NCBI GenBank assembly: GCA_963815375.1
Contig: CAWFGX010000001.1
Span: 1,984,001-2,048,000, forward strand
Length of the DNA stretch: 64,000 nt
Direction of reading: 5' to 3'
Origin: JASHPR01 sp963815375
Lineage (GTDB): Bacteria > Actinomycetota > Actinomycetes > Streptosporangiales > Streptosporangiaceae
The notes beneath the pieces were generated by a model. That model ran no database searches, was not told the DNA's origin, and saw nothing but the letters and a program-made list of their open reading frames with translations. Below, piece by piece: positions 41,397 to 49,626 of the stretch; within the stretch, counting starts at the first letter, position 1, and the number at the start of each line of letters is the position of its first letter. The translations under genes and the position numbers were made by a program.

Positions 41397-42278
41397 ATGC
41401 AGGTCTTCGTCACCGGCGGCACCGGGCTGATCGGTACCGCCGTCGTCGCCGAGCTGCTCGGCAACGGCCACACCATCCTGGGCCTCGCCCGTTCCGACTC
41501 GTCCGCGACGGCCCTCCAGACCGCCGGCGCACAGACCATTCGCGGCGACCTCGCCGATCTGCGCGTGCTCCGCGCCGGCGCCGCTGATGCCGACGCGGTG
41601 ATCCACCTGGCTTTCGCCAACGACTTCAGCAGCCCCGCCGCCGTCGCTGCGGCGGTCGCCGAGGAGGGCGCCGCGCTTGCAGCCCTGGGCGAGGAACTCA
41701 CCGGCAGCGGCCGCCCCCTGATCACAGTCTCGGGTACGCCCTACGTCCCGGGCCGCGCCTCCACCGAGGCCGACCCGCTGCCGACCAACGGGCCGGTCGG
41801 CGGCCGCAGCCGCTCTGTCACGGCGGCCCTGGACCTGGCCTCACAAGGAGTCCGCAGCGCGGCCGTCCGCATGCCGCGCACGGTCCACAACGAAGGCAGG
41901 GGCGGATTCGCCGGCCTGCTGACCCACATGGCCCGCCGCAGCAAAGTGTCGGGCTACCCAGGCGATGGCACCCAGCGCTGGCCGGCCGTGCACGCGCTTG
42001 ACGCGGCCGTCCTCTTCCGGCTGGTCCTGGAGAAGGCACCGGCCGGGACCGCGTGGCACGCCGTCAGTGACGAGGGCGACGCCGTGCGCGACATCGCCAC
42101 GGTCATCGGCAGGCGGCTGGGGCTCCCGGTCGAAGCGATACCGCAGGAGACCTTCGGCCCGCTGGGACCCATCTTTGCGACCGACCAGCCCTCATCGAGC
42201 GCCTACACCCGGCAGACACTCGGCTGGGAGCCAAGTCACCCAGGCCTGCTGGAGGATCTGGAGAACATCCAGCCCTGA
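41397..42278 (+). CDS. NAD(P)-dependent epimerase/dehydratase-like SDR
   Basis: 293 residues of the extended SDR family. Nucleotide motif FVTGGTGLIGTAVV (4-17), DLADLRVL with acidic residue, DADAVIHLAFA. The YVPG segment has Tyr, but an in-frame Y-x-x-x-K pair is not obvious, so catalytic type is unclear. It is divergent from and probably controlled by the TetR protein. Substrate unknown; a small hydrophobic or quinone-like compound would fit the setting. Confidence 0.9.
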   Translation: MQVFVTGGTGLIGTAVVAELLGNGHTILGLARSDSSATALQTAGAQTIRGDLADLRVLRAGAADADAVIHLAFANDFSSPAAVAAAVAEEGAALAALGEELTGSGRPLITVSGTPYVPGRASTEADPLPTNGPVGGRSRSVTAALDLASQGVRSAAVRMPRTVHNEGRGGFAGLLTHMARRSKVSGYPGDGTQRWPAVHALDAAVLFRLVLEKAPAGTAWHAVSDEGDAVRDIATVIGRRLGLPVEAIPQETFGPLGPIFATDQPSSSAYTRQTLGWEPSHPGLLEDLENIQP

Positions 42279-42350
42279 CCCACTCGCAGCGCAGCGCCGG
42301 CACTGGCTGAAAGCGCCCCTCATCTTCTGCCGCGACTGGGCGCGTGCTGG

Positions 42351-42752
42351 TCAAGTGCCTGGTGATGATCGCGGATCACGGCGCAGTGGGTGGTCAGCGG
42401 GGACTTCGACGAGGACGATCCGAACACCGTCCGGGTCCTCTATCCACATCTCGGCCAGTCCCCAGGGCTCGGTTACAGGCTCACGCAGGATGCGAACGCC
42501 TGCCGCTGTCAGCCGCTCATGCTCAGCACTGATATCCCGCACCTGGAGCCAGAGCATCATCGCATGGCCGGGGCTGCCGTCTGAGTGACCGGAGACCTCC
42601 AGAAAGCCCGGGCCCAGAAAGAAGACCACCCCAGGATCGGCCGGCGGCCCAAACTCGCGGTAGATCGCCAGGCCCAGCACATCCCGATAGAACTGACGGC
42701 TTCGGCCCAGGTCGGCAGGGCGCAACAGAAGCCGGCTGGTCAGCACCTCCAC
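42351..42752 (-). CDS. VOC-family (glyoxalase/bleomycin-resistance fold) protein
   Basis: 133 residues with the betaalphabetabetabeta pattern. LRPADLGRSRQFYRDVLGLA, FLEVSGHS, MMLWLQVRDI, MWIEDPDGVRIVLVEVPAD. Two conserved half-domains; the metal site (His/Glu) is not complete by eye. May bind a small aromatic or antibiotic. Convergent with the epimerase gene. Confidence 0.9.
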   Translation of the reverse strand: MEVLTSRLLLRPADLGRSRQFYRDVLGLAIYREFGPPADPGVVFFLGPGFLEVSGHSDGSPGHAMMLWLQVRDISAEHERLTAAGVRILREPVTEPWGLAEMWIEDPDGVRIVLVEVPADHPLRRDPRSSPGT

Positions 42753-42790
42753 ACTGCCATCTTCCCAGCCCGGGTGCTGACGGCCGCCTG

Positions 42791-42890
42791 GGGAGGTCTC
42801 CCCGAATCCGGCGAGGCTGCTGCGGAGTCATAACAGGCGCATAGGTCTTTTCATCGTCTGACAAAGGGGGACCCCATGCGCCTTCCCACT
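42791..42890 (+). repeat. Duplicated leader/promoter/start module, copy B
   Basis: Counterpart of 37858-37957 with the same blocks, a ribosome-binding site AAAGGGGGAC and the start codons ATGCGCCTTCCCACT. By eye roughly four bases in five agree, not computed. The genes that follow differ completely after the signal peptide. Confidence 0.82.
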
Positions 42891-43453
42891 GGCTACTCCC
42901 GACTGACCGGCGCGGCTGCAGTCGCGGCGACGTTGATGATTCTGGCATCAGGCTGTGCCGCCGGGGCGCAGCACCAGGCGAGCGCCACCGGAGCCCGGCC
43001 GCAGCAGACCACGGCGACCGTAGCTCCCAGCCCACTCGCGCCGGCACCATCGACCAGCACGCCCGCGCCGGCACCATCCACCAGCCAGCCGCGCCGGCGC
43101 CGGCCACGAATTCCGCCCCCGCCCCGGCACCCGCCTACACCGGACCGCACTTCACTACTCCCCAGGCGGCGATGACCTACCTGGCCGACGCCTATAACAG
43201 TGACAACACAACGGCCATGCACACGGTGACAGACGCGCCAGCGTTCACGTCGTTGCAGGCCATGCGCTTGTCAGATGTCCACCTGCAGCTCGTGTCGTGC
43301 ACGCCGAGGCAGCAAGGAGACTACGTGTGCACCGTGCAGTACAACGGCCCGGACAGCAGCAGCCAATCCGGCGATCACGCGGCGATGCTCATTGCGGCGC
43401 CAGCACTGAACCCAGGCTGGTACATGTACCGGTTCATCTCCGGCTGCGATTGA
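42876..43453 (+). pseudogene. Secreted lipoprotein, frameshifted in a coding repeat
   Basis: The signal peptide ends in a lipobox LASGC, then a Pro/Ser/Thr-rich linker. Two copies of GCGCCGGCACCATC-type repeat follow: the first is 27 bases, the second 26. The lost base (around 43083-43090) throws the frame and ends at 43173-43175. Restoring one base joins it to the frame ending at 43453, which encodes FTTPQAAMTYLADAYNSDNT and a C-terminal domain with C-x-x-Q-x-D-Y-V-C and CD. This may be decay, phase variation through the repeat, or a sequencing indel. The linker sequence APAPSTSTP is repeat-coded. Confidence 0.8.
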
Positions 43454-43487
43454 CCCGCCCGGCGCCCGCCCCTGATGGGTCTGCCGT

Positions 43488-44372
43488 TTAGCCCGGCGCG
43501 AGCCGCTTGGCTACCTGGCCCATCAGCGGCGAGCCGAGCGACTCCTGCACGCACCTGGCGAACAGCCACAGCCGCACCCGGCCTGTGTCGAGCCCGGCAA
43601 GCCCGGCCATCCGCGCCGCAAGCCCCGCCGGGTCGGCTGTGAGCCTGTCATCGCAGTTGATCATGTACTGCAGCACGTCGTATGCGGGGTCGCCGACGTA
43701 CGGCTTCGGATCGATGACCAGCCACGGCTCCCGTCGGGCGGCCAGGATGTTCTCAGCGTGCAGGTCGGTGCACAGCAGCGCCTGCCGGTCAGCGGTCCCT
43801 GGCAGGGCACGGAACATCGCGATGCCCTCACGCGCGAGCCCGGGATCGATCCTGTCGCCGGTGCCCGGGTACTCCTCCTCGAACCTGTCGGCCCACTGCG
43901 CGCACATCTCGCTGAGGGGCCGGAACGCCACCCCCGCGGGCGACTGTTCCCACAGCCGCCGCAGCAGCCGGGCAACCACCAGGTCCTGCTCAGGTTCCGG
44001 GAGGACCCGGGCAAGCTGCGTTCCTGGCAGGCACCGTTCCAGCAGCAGCGCGGTCCATGCCTGTGCCTGATGCGAGGCGTGCAGCCAGACGGTTCCGTTC
44101 CCGTTCCACAGCCGCAGCCCGGCTGCCTCATCCCGTTCTTCGCCGCTGGGGAACCGGAAGCCGACCTTGAGCACCAGCTCGCGGCCGTCCCGGCCTCCTG
44201 CCGGTGCCACCCATGCGCACTGGCCGCCCGGCTGGAACGGCTCTCCGACCCGCAGCGACCACCGGTCTGCGAGGCCGGCCACGATCGCCGGCAGTTCCCC
44301 GAGCCAGCCGCGCAGCTCGTCATCGCAGCGTGCGGTCGCTGCGAGCAGCTCGGGCACACCGAACCCCGGCAT
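43488..44372 (-). CDS. APH(6)-like aminoglycoside phosphotransferase
   Basis: 294 residues of the streptomycin/aminoglycoside 6-kinase family. Catalytic loop CTDLHAENIL (Asp, Asn) followed by VIDPKPYVGDPAYDVLQYM with the metal-binding Asp of D-P-K. ATG 44372 opens MPGFGVPELLAA. It is divergent from a VOC gene. Could be intrinsic antibiotic resistance or a housekeeping kinase of the same fold. No antibiotic-biosynthesis genes lie around it. Confidence 0.9.
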   Translation of the reverse strand: MPGFGVPELLAATARCDDELRGWLGELPAIVAGLADRWSLRVGEPFQPGGQCAWVAPAGGRDGRELVLKVGFRFPSGEERDEAAGLRLWNGNGTVWLHASHQAQAWTALLLERCLPGTQLARVLPEPEQDLVVARLLRRLWEQSPAGVAFRPLSEMCAQWADRFEEEYPGTGDRIDPGLAREGIAMFRALPGTADRQALLCTDLHAENILAARREPWLVIDPKPYVGDPAYDVLQYMINCDDRLTADPAGLAARMAGLAGLDTGRVRLWLFARCVQESLGSPLMGQVAKRLAPG

Positions 44373-44459
44373 GACCGGAACATCGCAGGCAGCCAGCCGC
44401 CGAGTCAAGCGGTTAATACCCGGATGACACAGCCTCCCTGGGCCGCTAGCGTCCTGCCC

Positions 44460-44816
44460 GTGGCCAGCCTCATCAAGACAGTGTCCTTCGACGCCGCGGA
44501 CGCTCTGGCGCTCGCCAGGTTCTGGGCCGCCGCCCTCGGCTCGGACGTGGACGAGGACTCCACCGCCGACAAGGCGTTCGTGGAGGCGGCAGGGTGGGGC
44601 GGCCCGAACATGTGGTTCAACCGCGTGCCCGAGCCCAAGACGGCCAAGAACCGGATGCACTTCGACCTGCGCGCCCCTGGTGCCGTCGACGACGAGGTGG
44701 CCCGGCTGGAAGGGCTTGGCGCCAGCGTGCTGCGGCGGCACGGCCATAGCACCGAGATGCAGGATCCGGAGGGTAACGAATTCTGCGTCGAGCCGGGCCC
44801 GCCGGCAGAACCCTGA
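44460..44816 (+). CDS. VOC-family protein
   Basis: 118 residues from GTG 44460 (an ATG at 44424 would add 12). ASLIKTVSFDAADALALARF, GWGGPNMWFNRVPEPK and MHFDLRAPG-DDEVARLEGLGA, HSTEMQDPEGNEFCVE match the glyoxalase-like subgroup common in actinomycetes. Metal residues are partial. Sits divergent from the phosphotransferase, with a shared upstream gap of 87 bases. Confidence 0.88.
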   Translation: MASLIKTVSFDAADALALARFWAAALGSDVDEDSTADKAFVEAAGWGGPNMWFNRVPEPKTAKNRMHFDLRAPGAVDDEVARLEGLGASVLRRHGHSTEMQDPEGNEFCVEPGPPAEP

Positions 44817-44841
44817 CCCGGCGGGCGCCCTGGGCTCGTGA

Positions 44842-45693
44842 TTATGCGCCCTTCGGGCGATAACGCAGGCGCTGGCGCGCCATCTCGCAGACGCCGCTGC
44901 GCTCGTTGTCCGCGGCGGCCTTCCGGGCCTCGTCGAGGTCGGCGGGGGTGAGCAGGTCGTTGCTGAGCAGGAAGTCGGCGAGATCGCGCGCGTGGCCGCG
45001 TTCCTTCCAGATGAAGCCCTGGAGCAGCTTCTTGTAGTCGGAGACCGCACCCTCCCCGCTCAGGTTCAGCGCGATGACCACGTCCATCATCGGAACGGGC
45101 TGCGGTGCTGGCAGTCCTTCGATGAACTCCTGGTAGTAATAGGCCATGGCCATCCGCGCCAGGGCGTTGCGCTCGAAGTAACTGCGGACATGCGCGGCTG
45201 CCGCCTCACCGGGCTGCCCGGCCGCGGCTGCCAGCGAACTTACCCGGACCTTGCCGTCCCGCGTCGGCGGCTGCTTGTCGGTGCGCGGCTTGACCGAATC
45301 GACGAGCTGGCTGGCTGGGGCGTCCAGCCGCAGCGGCAGGACCCAGGCGCCGACGCTGACAAGCCAGGCCCCAGCCTCAAGCACGACCGGCAGGGCCTCG
45401 TAGCGCGCTGGCGCCACCGGCAGCACGTGCTTGGCTGCGCCGTGCACCGCCTCAGCGGCCGGGATTGTGCGGCCGGAGAGAGGTGCCAGGTACACCCGGT
45501 AGGTCGTATCGCGGCTGAACAGCTCCCACCGGTGGTGGACGTAGCGCAGGCCGGCACAGCGCGGCGCCCGGTGCAGCGTCAGGTCCTTGTTGTCGCTCAG
45601 CAGCTCGCGGTCCAGCCAGGTGATCTCGTCAGGCGGGCAGCTCACCCACCCAGCGCGCGCAGGTGACCAGATGAACAGCTGGCCAGTCGCCAC
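44842..45693 (-). CDS. Hypothetical protein, not recognised
   Basis: 283 residues, no signal or membrane segment. Features: MATGQLFIWSPARAG, aromatic/Arg-rich APRCAGLRYVHHRWELFSRD, and a helical end ARMAMAYYYQEFIEGLPAPQ, KKLLQGFIWKERGHARDLAD. No domain named. It lies beside the FHA gene on the same strand (152-base gap), so a role in the FHA/kinase neighbourhood is possible. Confidence 0.68.
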   Translation of the reverse strand: MATGQLFIWSPARAGWVSCPPDEITWLDRELLSDNKDLTLHRAPRCAGLRYVHHRWELFSRDTTYRVYLAPLSGRTIPAAEAVHGAAKHVLPVAPARYEALPVVLEAGAWLVSVGAWVLPLRLDAPASQLVDSVKPRTDKQPPTRDGKVRVSSLAAAAGQPGEAAAAHVRSYFERNALARMAMAYYYQEFIEGLPAPQPVPMMDVVIALNLSGEGAVSDYKKLLQGFIWKERGHARDLADFLLSNDLLTPADLDEARKAAADNERSGVCEMARQRLRYRPKGA

Positions 45694-45845
45694 TCAGCCG
45701 ACACCCGTCCTCTGACCGGCGCGCCATAGGCGCGGCTACCGGAGTCTCACCCTGCCTCAAATGCCCATTGTGACACTCCGGGCTTCGGGCCCGTGTTGAG
45801 GCGCGGGACGAGGCCGGCCCCGCGAGCGGTCCCGGCCCGCGCCTC

Positions 45846-46952
45846 TCAGCCGATCTGGACTCGCGACAGCAGCGCGTCTGGGCGCATTCCCCACCTGATC
45901 GAGTCGCCGTCGCTGAGCGGACGCTCCCCGGTCAGGGGAACGCCGTTGAGGGTGAGCCCGTTGCGGCCCATGTTGGCGATCCACCACTGGCCATCGGAGT
46001 AGGTGAACCGGGCATGCTCCCGTGACACCGTGGGGACGTCTGGAAGCGCCAGCTCGACGGCCCCCCGCCCGGCCCGGGCGCCTGGCATCCGGGTCTCGGT
46101 CGCAGAGTCACCTGTGACCAGCCGCAGCAGCGGAACCGGGATGCGTTCGGGTTCGCTGACCGTGGTCGGGCTGGCGGGGGCATTCACCTGGACCGTTGCC
46201 ACGCCGACCGCGTACCCGCCAGGACCGGGCCCGGCTGTGGCTTGGCTGGGCTCGTCATTGACCCGGGTGTTCCCGTCGTGACCCACAAAACCGGTGTACG
46301 GGTCGCTCACTGCCGGGTTGGTGGGGCCGAGCGCGAACGATGGGACCTCATACAGTCCCACGCTGGACGCACCTCCGGTGCTCACCGGCAGCCCCTGGCG
46401 CAAGCGGTACCGGCCGGCCGGGACCGCGGAGTCGGCGACGACGCCAACCTCGGGCCGGAAGTGCCCGGGGAAGCGAGCGCCGCGGGCGGCGGCCTGGTCG
46501 ACGTATGCCTCGGTGGCGCATACGGCGACCAGGCCGAGCTCCATCCGCTCACTCAGCGAGCTCAGGTCGTCCGGGTTCATCCGCAGCTCTACAAGGTCGG
46601 GCGCGAGCACGTTCCCGCTCGGCGTCACGACGAACACGTCTGGCAGGTGCCGCAGGGCGAGCTGGAGCACGTCCTGCCCATCCCGCCAGGGCCTTTCCGC
46701 CATCCGCCGCAGCCACGGGTGATCGGAGGTGACGCCCAGCCCCCGCAGGCCCAGGACGGCCAGCACGCCGATCGCGCCCAGGGCTATCACCATCACGGTC
46801 GCCGTGATCATTGAGCCGGTCATGACGACCAGGGCCAGCCAGCACAGCGCGACGCCAGCCGCCACTGCCCAGCGCTTCCGGCTCCGGCGCGGCAGCGGCG
46901 CGCGAGGCCGCCGGCCCGCGGCCTGGCCGGCTCCGGCGCTGCCTCCAGTCAT
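45846..46952 (-). CDS. FHA-domain membrane protein
   Basis: 368 residues. N-terminal basic region and two adjacent membrane segments (about 29-70, SRKRWAVAAGVALCWLALVV then MVIALGAIGVLAVL). A long cytosolic or external middle region follows, then a C-terminal FHA domain (about 290-368): VSREHARFTYSDGQWWIANM, GRNGLTLNGVPL, phosphothreonine-binding fold with the S/R-x-x-x-x residues. Likely reads phosphoproteins made by the PASTA kinase nearby (divergent at 47395). No kinase domain itself. Confidence 0.88.
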   Translation of the reverse strand: MTGGSAGAGQAAGRRPRAPLPRRSRKRWAVAAGVALCWLALVVMTGSMITATVMVIALGAIGVLAVLGLRGLGVTSDHPWLRRMAERPWRDGQDVLQLALRHLPDVFVVTPSGNVLAPDLVELRMNPDDLSSLSERMELGLVAVCATEAYVDQAAARGARFPGHFRPEVGVVADSAVPAGRYRLRQGLPVSTGGASSVGLYEVPSFALGPTNPAVSDPYTGFVGHDGNTRVNDEPSQATAGPGPGGYAVGVATVQVNAPASPTTVSEPERIPVPLLRLVTGDSATETRMPGARAGRGAVELALPDVPTVSREHARFTYSDGQWWIANMGRNGLTLNGVPLTGERPLSDGDSIRWGMRPDALLSRVQIG

Positions 46953-47111
46953 TCGAGCTCCATCCGTGTCACTGGCATCAGCGGATCACCCGTCCACTGA
47001 CGATGCCGCCGGATGGCAGCGCCGGTCAACGAAACGCGGGCAGCTCCCAGACATCTGGAAGTTTCTGTGGCACGGACACAGGGCACCAGGTGCCGGGCGA
47101 CCCGGCACGGG

Positions 47112-47255
47112 TCACTCCGCGAGGATCTCGCGGGCCGGCCCGATGCACTCGCCGCGGATGTACACCCCCGGCCCGGCGACCAGGCGCGGGCTAGCGGCAC
47201 GTGGCTGGCCGCAGAACGAGCACTTGACCTCGCTGGCGCGCCTGCGGCGGCGAAG
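47112..47255 (-). pseudogene. ClpX-type zinc-finger remnant lacking a start codon
   Basis: The minus-strand frame reads EVKCSFCGQPRAASPRLVAG then PGVYIRGECIGPAREILAE and ends at TGA 47114-47112. This matches the N-terminal zinc-binding domain of ClpX-family proteins (C-x2-C ... GPGVYICDECI). The third Cys is replaced by Arg (YIRGEC). No ATG, GTG or TTG is in the frame before it, back to a stop near 47333. It looks like a degraded small zinc-finger gene, or the start is unconventional. Confidence 0.72.
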
Positions 47256-47354
47256 ACGCGGTACAGCGGCGAAGGCAGCGGAGGTCGTGGCGGACGTCGC
47301 GGACGTCGCGGAGGTGGCGTGGGACTGGGCGGCTCACCGACCTCTCATCGCACC

Positions 47355-47386
47355 TTGACACATCTCTCACCTGGTCCCGGTAGGGT
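47355..47386 (+). promoter_or_regulatory. Putative promoter of the Ser/Thr kinase
   Basis: TTGACA at 47355-47360 and TAGGGT at 47381-47386, separated by 20 bases, with the ATG 8 bases later. The hexamers suit actinomycete promoters; the spacing is longer than ideal. A leaderless start is suggested. Confidence 0.45.
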
Positions 47387-47394
47387 CTTGTGCC

Positions 47395-48933
47395 ATGTCC
47401 GTGTCCCAGGGTGACGCGGTGCTCGCTGACCGGTACCGCCTGGAGAGCAAGATCGCCGTCGGCGGCATGGGCGAGGTCTGGCGCGGTGAGGACACCGTGC
47501 TGGGACGCCCGGTCGCCATCAAGCTGATGCGTTCCGAGTTTGCCGGGGACGCCGAGACGCTGACCCGGTTCCGCGCCGAGGCGCGGCATTCCGCTGCCCT
47601 GTCACATGCGGGGATCGCCCACGTTTACGACTACGGCGAGGGTGGTCCCAAGCGATCGCCGTTCATCGTGATGGAGCTGGTCAACGGGCCGTCACTGACC
47701 GAAATACTGGCACGCGGGCCACTGCAGCCGGGCCGCGTCATGGACATCGTCGCCCAGGCGGCAACAGCGCTCGCGGCAGCGCATGCCGCTGGCCTGGTGC
47801 ACCGGGACATCAAGCCGGGCAACATCCTGATCGCCCCGGGCGGCGTTGTGAAGATCACCGACTTCGGTATCGCCCACGCTGCGGGCTCGGCACCGCTCAC
47901 CCGTACTGGCGCTCTGATCGGCACGCCAGCCTACCTGGCCCCCGAACGCATATCCGGCTCGCCGGGCAGCCCGGCCTGCGATCTGTACGCGCTCGGCATG
48001 GTGGCGTATGAGTGCCTCGCCGGGACGCTGCCGTTCACCGGGACCGCCGTGCAGGTCACACTCGCGTACTCGCGCCGCGCGCTGCCGCCGCTCCCCTCGA
48101 GTGTCCCCGGTCCGGTCGCCGCGCTCGTCGCCCAGCTCACCGCGAAAGACCCGGCTGCCCGCCCGGCCAGGGCGGCCGAGGTCGCAGCCCGGGCCCGCCG
48201 GCTCCGCGACGCACTGCCGTTTGCGCCACTGCCGTTCGCCACACCTCCGTTCGCCACACCTCCGTTTGCGACACCTCCGTTTGCGCCGCAGCAGGCGGGC
48301 GCGCTGCCGCCCGGGGCGCAGCCGGGCGCGGAACCGCTGGGTGCCGTACCGCTGGGTCCAGAGCACTCAGGCGACACGGTGGAACCGGCCGCCGTGTGGG
48401 TGGCTGGGCCACCCGGGGCGCTGGCCGACACACAGCCGCCGACGCTGCAGGACGTTCGGGCGACGAGCGCCGGCGCGATGCCCGCTGGCGTGCGGCCCGC
48501 CGGTGGGAGGGCCCGGCGCTCGCGGCATCCAGCGCTGGTGGCCGTCGCCGCCATCGCGGTCGTAGCGGCCATCGGAGGCTGGGTGCTGGCGCGCGGCGCC
48601 ATCGGTGGCCCGCCCAGCCAGGGCTCAGGCGCGTCATCACACTCCTCCCAGCAGCCCCAGGCGCCGACACCCTCGGTCCCCGTCGTGAACACGGTCGACG
48701 TCAACGGCCCTGGCCTCGTCGGCCTGCCGGTGCAGCAAGCGGCGCAGCAGGTGCGTCAGCTCGGCCTGACCGTGCAGGTGCTGCTGGTCCCCACTCTGGA
48801 CCGGAAGCCGGGAACAGTGCTCGGTGTCGAGCCCAGCGGTCAGGTCCAGCAGGGCACCACAGTGGTCCTGGACACCGCGGTCTCCCCGTTGCACGGGCGT
48901 CATCACAGCGGCGGTGGCGGCAGTCCGGGGTAA
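47395..48933 (+). CDS. PASTA-domain Ser/Thr protein kinase (PknB type)
   Basis: 512 residues. Kinase domain: glycine loop AVGGMGEVW, Lys43, catalytic HRDIKPGN (Asp138), DFG 156-158, APE. The activation loop has Thr residues (LTRTGALIGT). A linker with 5-residue PFATP repeats and a long Pro/Ala-rich region precedes a transmembrane helix (about 383-402). One outer PASTA domain follows (PVVNTVDVNGPGLVGLPVQQ to TVVLDTAV), with a Gly/His tail. Mycobacterial PknB has four PASTA domains, so this one is short. It would phosphorylate cytosolic proteins, including FHA partners. Confidence 0.95.
   Translation: MSVSQGDAVLADRYRLESKIAVGGMGEVWRGEDTVLGRPVAIKLMRSEFAGDAETLTRFRAEARHSAALSHAGIAHVYDYGEGGPKRSPFIVMELVNGPSLTEILARGPLQPGRVMDIVAQAATALAAAHAAGLVHRDIKPGNILIAPGGVVKITDFGIAHAAGSAPLTRTGALIGTPAYLAPERISGSPGSPACDLYALGMVAYECLAGTLPFTGTAVQVTLAYSRRALPPLPSSVPGPVAALVAQLTAKDPAARPARAAEVAARARRLRDALPFAPLPFATPPFATPPFATPPFAPQQAGALPPGAQPGAEPLGAVPLGPEHSGDTVEPAAVWVAGPPGALADTQPPTLQDVRATSAGAMPAGVRPAGGRARRSRHPALVAVAAIAVVAAIGGWVLARGAIGGPPSQGSGASSHSSQQPQAPTPSVPVVNTVDVNGPGLVGLPVQQAAQQVRQLGLTVQVLLVPTLDRKPGTVLGVEPSGQVQQGTTVVLDTAVSPLHGRHHSGGGGSPG
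48217..48291 (+). repeat. Five 15-bp coding repeats (PFATP) in the kinase linker
   Basis: Five 15-base units (48217, 48232, 48247, 48262, 48277) encode PFAPL, PFATP, PFATP, PFATP, PFAPQ. Copies 2 and 3 are identical in DNA, so recent expansion is likely. The unit sits between kinase domain and membrane helix and may alter linker length. Confidence 0.85.
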
Positions 48934-49011
48934 CGACGGCGGTTCGGGCGGCGGACAGACTAGCGGATAGCGGCTCCCAGCCTTCTCCAATGGCGCACTG
49001 GAGGACGAGAG

Positions 49012-49503
49012 TCAGTCCTCCGAGGCGAATGCCTCGCGAAGCTTGGCCTCCTGGTCAGCGGACAGATTTGTGCTGATCAGCTCGGCCTGGGTGTCGCGGA
49101 ACTCGTTTCGGACGCGGTCCATGACAGCGTCCGAGCTGAGCAGGAACAGCGCCGAGGTTCCCGGCGTGACCTTCTCCCGGACCGTATTGATGAACGAGTC
49201 GCTGATGCCGACGTCGGCGAGCGAGCCGAAGAGGGCTCCGGTCGCGGCCCCGATGGCCAGCCCGAGGATCGGCACGAAGAAGATCAGGCCGAACAGCAGT
49301 CCCCAGAACCCGCCGCCGAGCGCCCCGCCCCTCTTGGCGGAGTGCATCTCGCGGGTCTTCGGCTTCTTGCGGCCGGGCTCCCAGCTGACCGTGGCGGCGT
49401 CCTGCACCTGGATCAGCGCCTCGCTCTGCAGCTTCTCCAGCGTGCCCAGCGCGTCCTCGGCGCCGTACGGCGAGGGGAACTTCCATGCGGTGAGAGTGGC
49501 CAT
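49012..49503 (-). CDS. DUF1269 family protein
   Basis: 163 residues. ATLTAWKFPSPYGAEDAL starts the DUF1269 fold. Central hydrophobic FWGLLFGLIFFVPILGLAIG and GAATGALFG suggest membrane association. Family members are general-stress proteins with no defined activity. GGAGG precedes ATG 49503. It is convergent with the kinase gene. Confidence 0.9.
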   Translation of the reverse strand: MATLTAWKFPSPYGAEDALGTLEKLQSEALIQVQDAATVSWEPGRKKPKTREMHSAKRGGALGGGFWGLLFGLIFFVPILGLAIGAATGALFGSLADVGISDSFINTVREKVTPGTSALFLLSSDAVMDRVRNEFRDTQAELISTNLSADQEAKLREAFASED

Positions 49504-49583
49504 TGCGCCTCCGTGAGCTCAGGGCCGGGCGCCGTCGCCAGGCCTAGTGCATGCGGTCCCTCTCACCATCGGGCGGCAGGTCA

Positions 49584-49618
49584 TGGCCGTCATCACCCTG
49601 GCTGGGTGATGACGGCCA
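49584..49618 (-). terminator. 15-bp stem-loop after the DinB/MPI gene
   Basis: TGGCCGTCATCACCC (49584-49598), 5-base loop, perfect complement (49604-49618), starting 9 bases past the minus-strand stop at 49627. A strong intrinsic terminator for that gene, with no T tract. Confidence 0.85.
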
Positions 49619-49626
49619 GCGTGGGC

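Larger units (their letters stand above)
46953..47394. other. Intergenic region between FHA and kinase genes
   Basis: 442 bases. It holds the ClpX-type zinc-finger remnant (47112-47255, minus) and, at its right end, the putative kinase promoter. No complete gene was identified in either strand. Confidence 0.7.

Noticed and set aside
43172..43453. Independent 93-residue gene starting at ATG 43172
   Set aside because: The frame upstream of this ATG continues the lipoprotein linker once the missing repeat base is restored; it is the C-terminal part of the 42876 gene.
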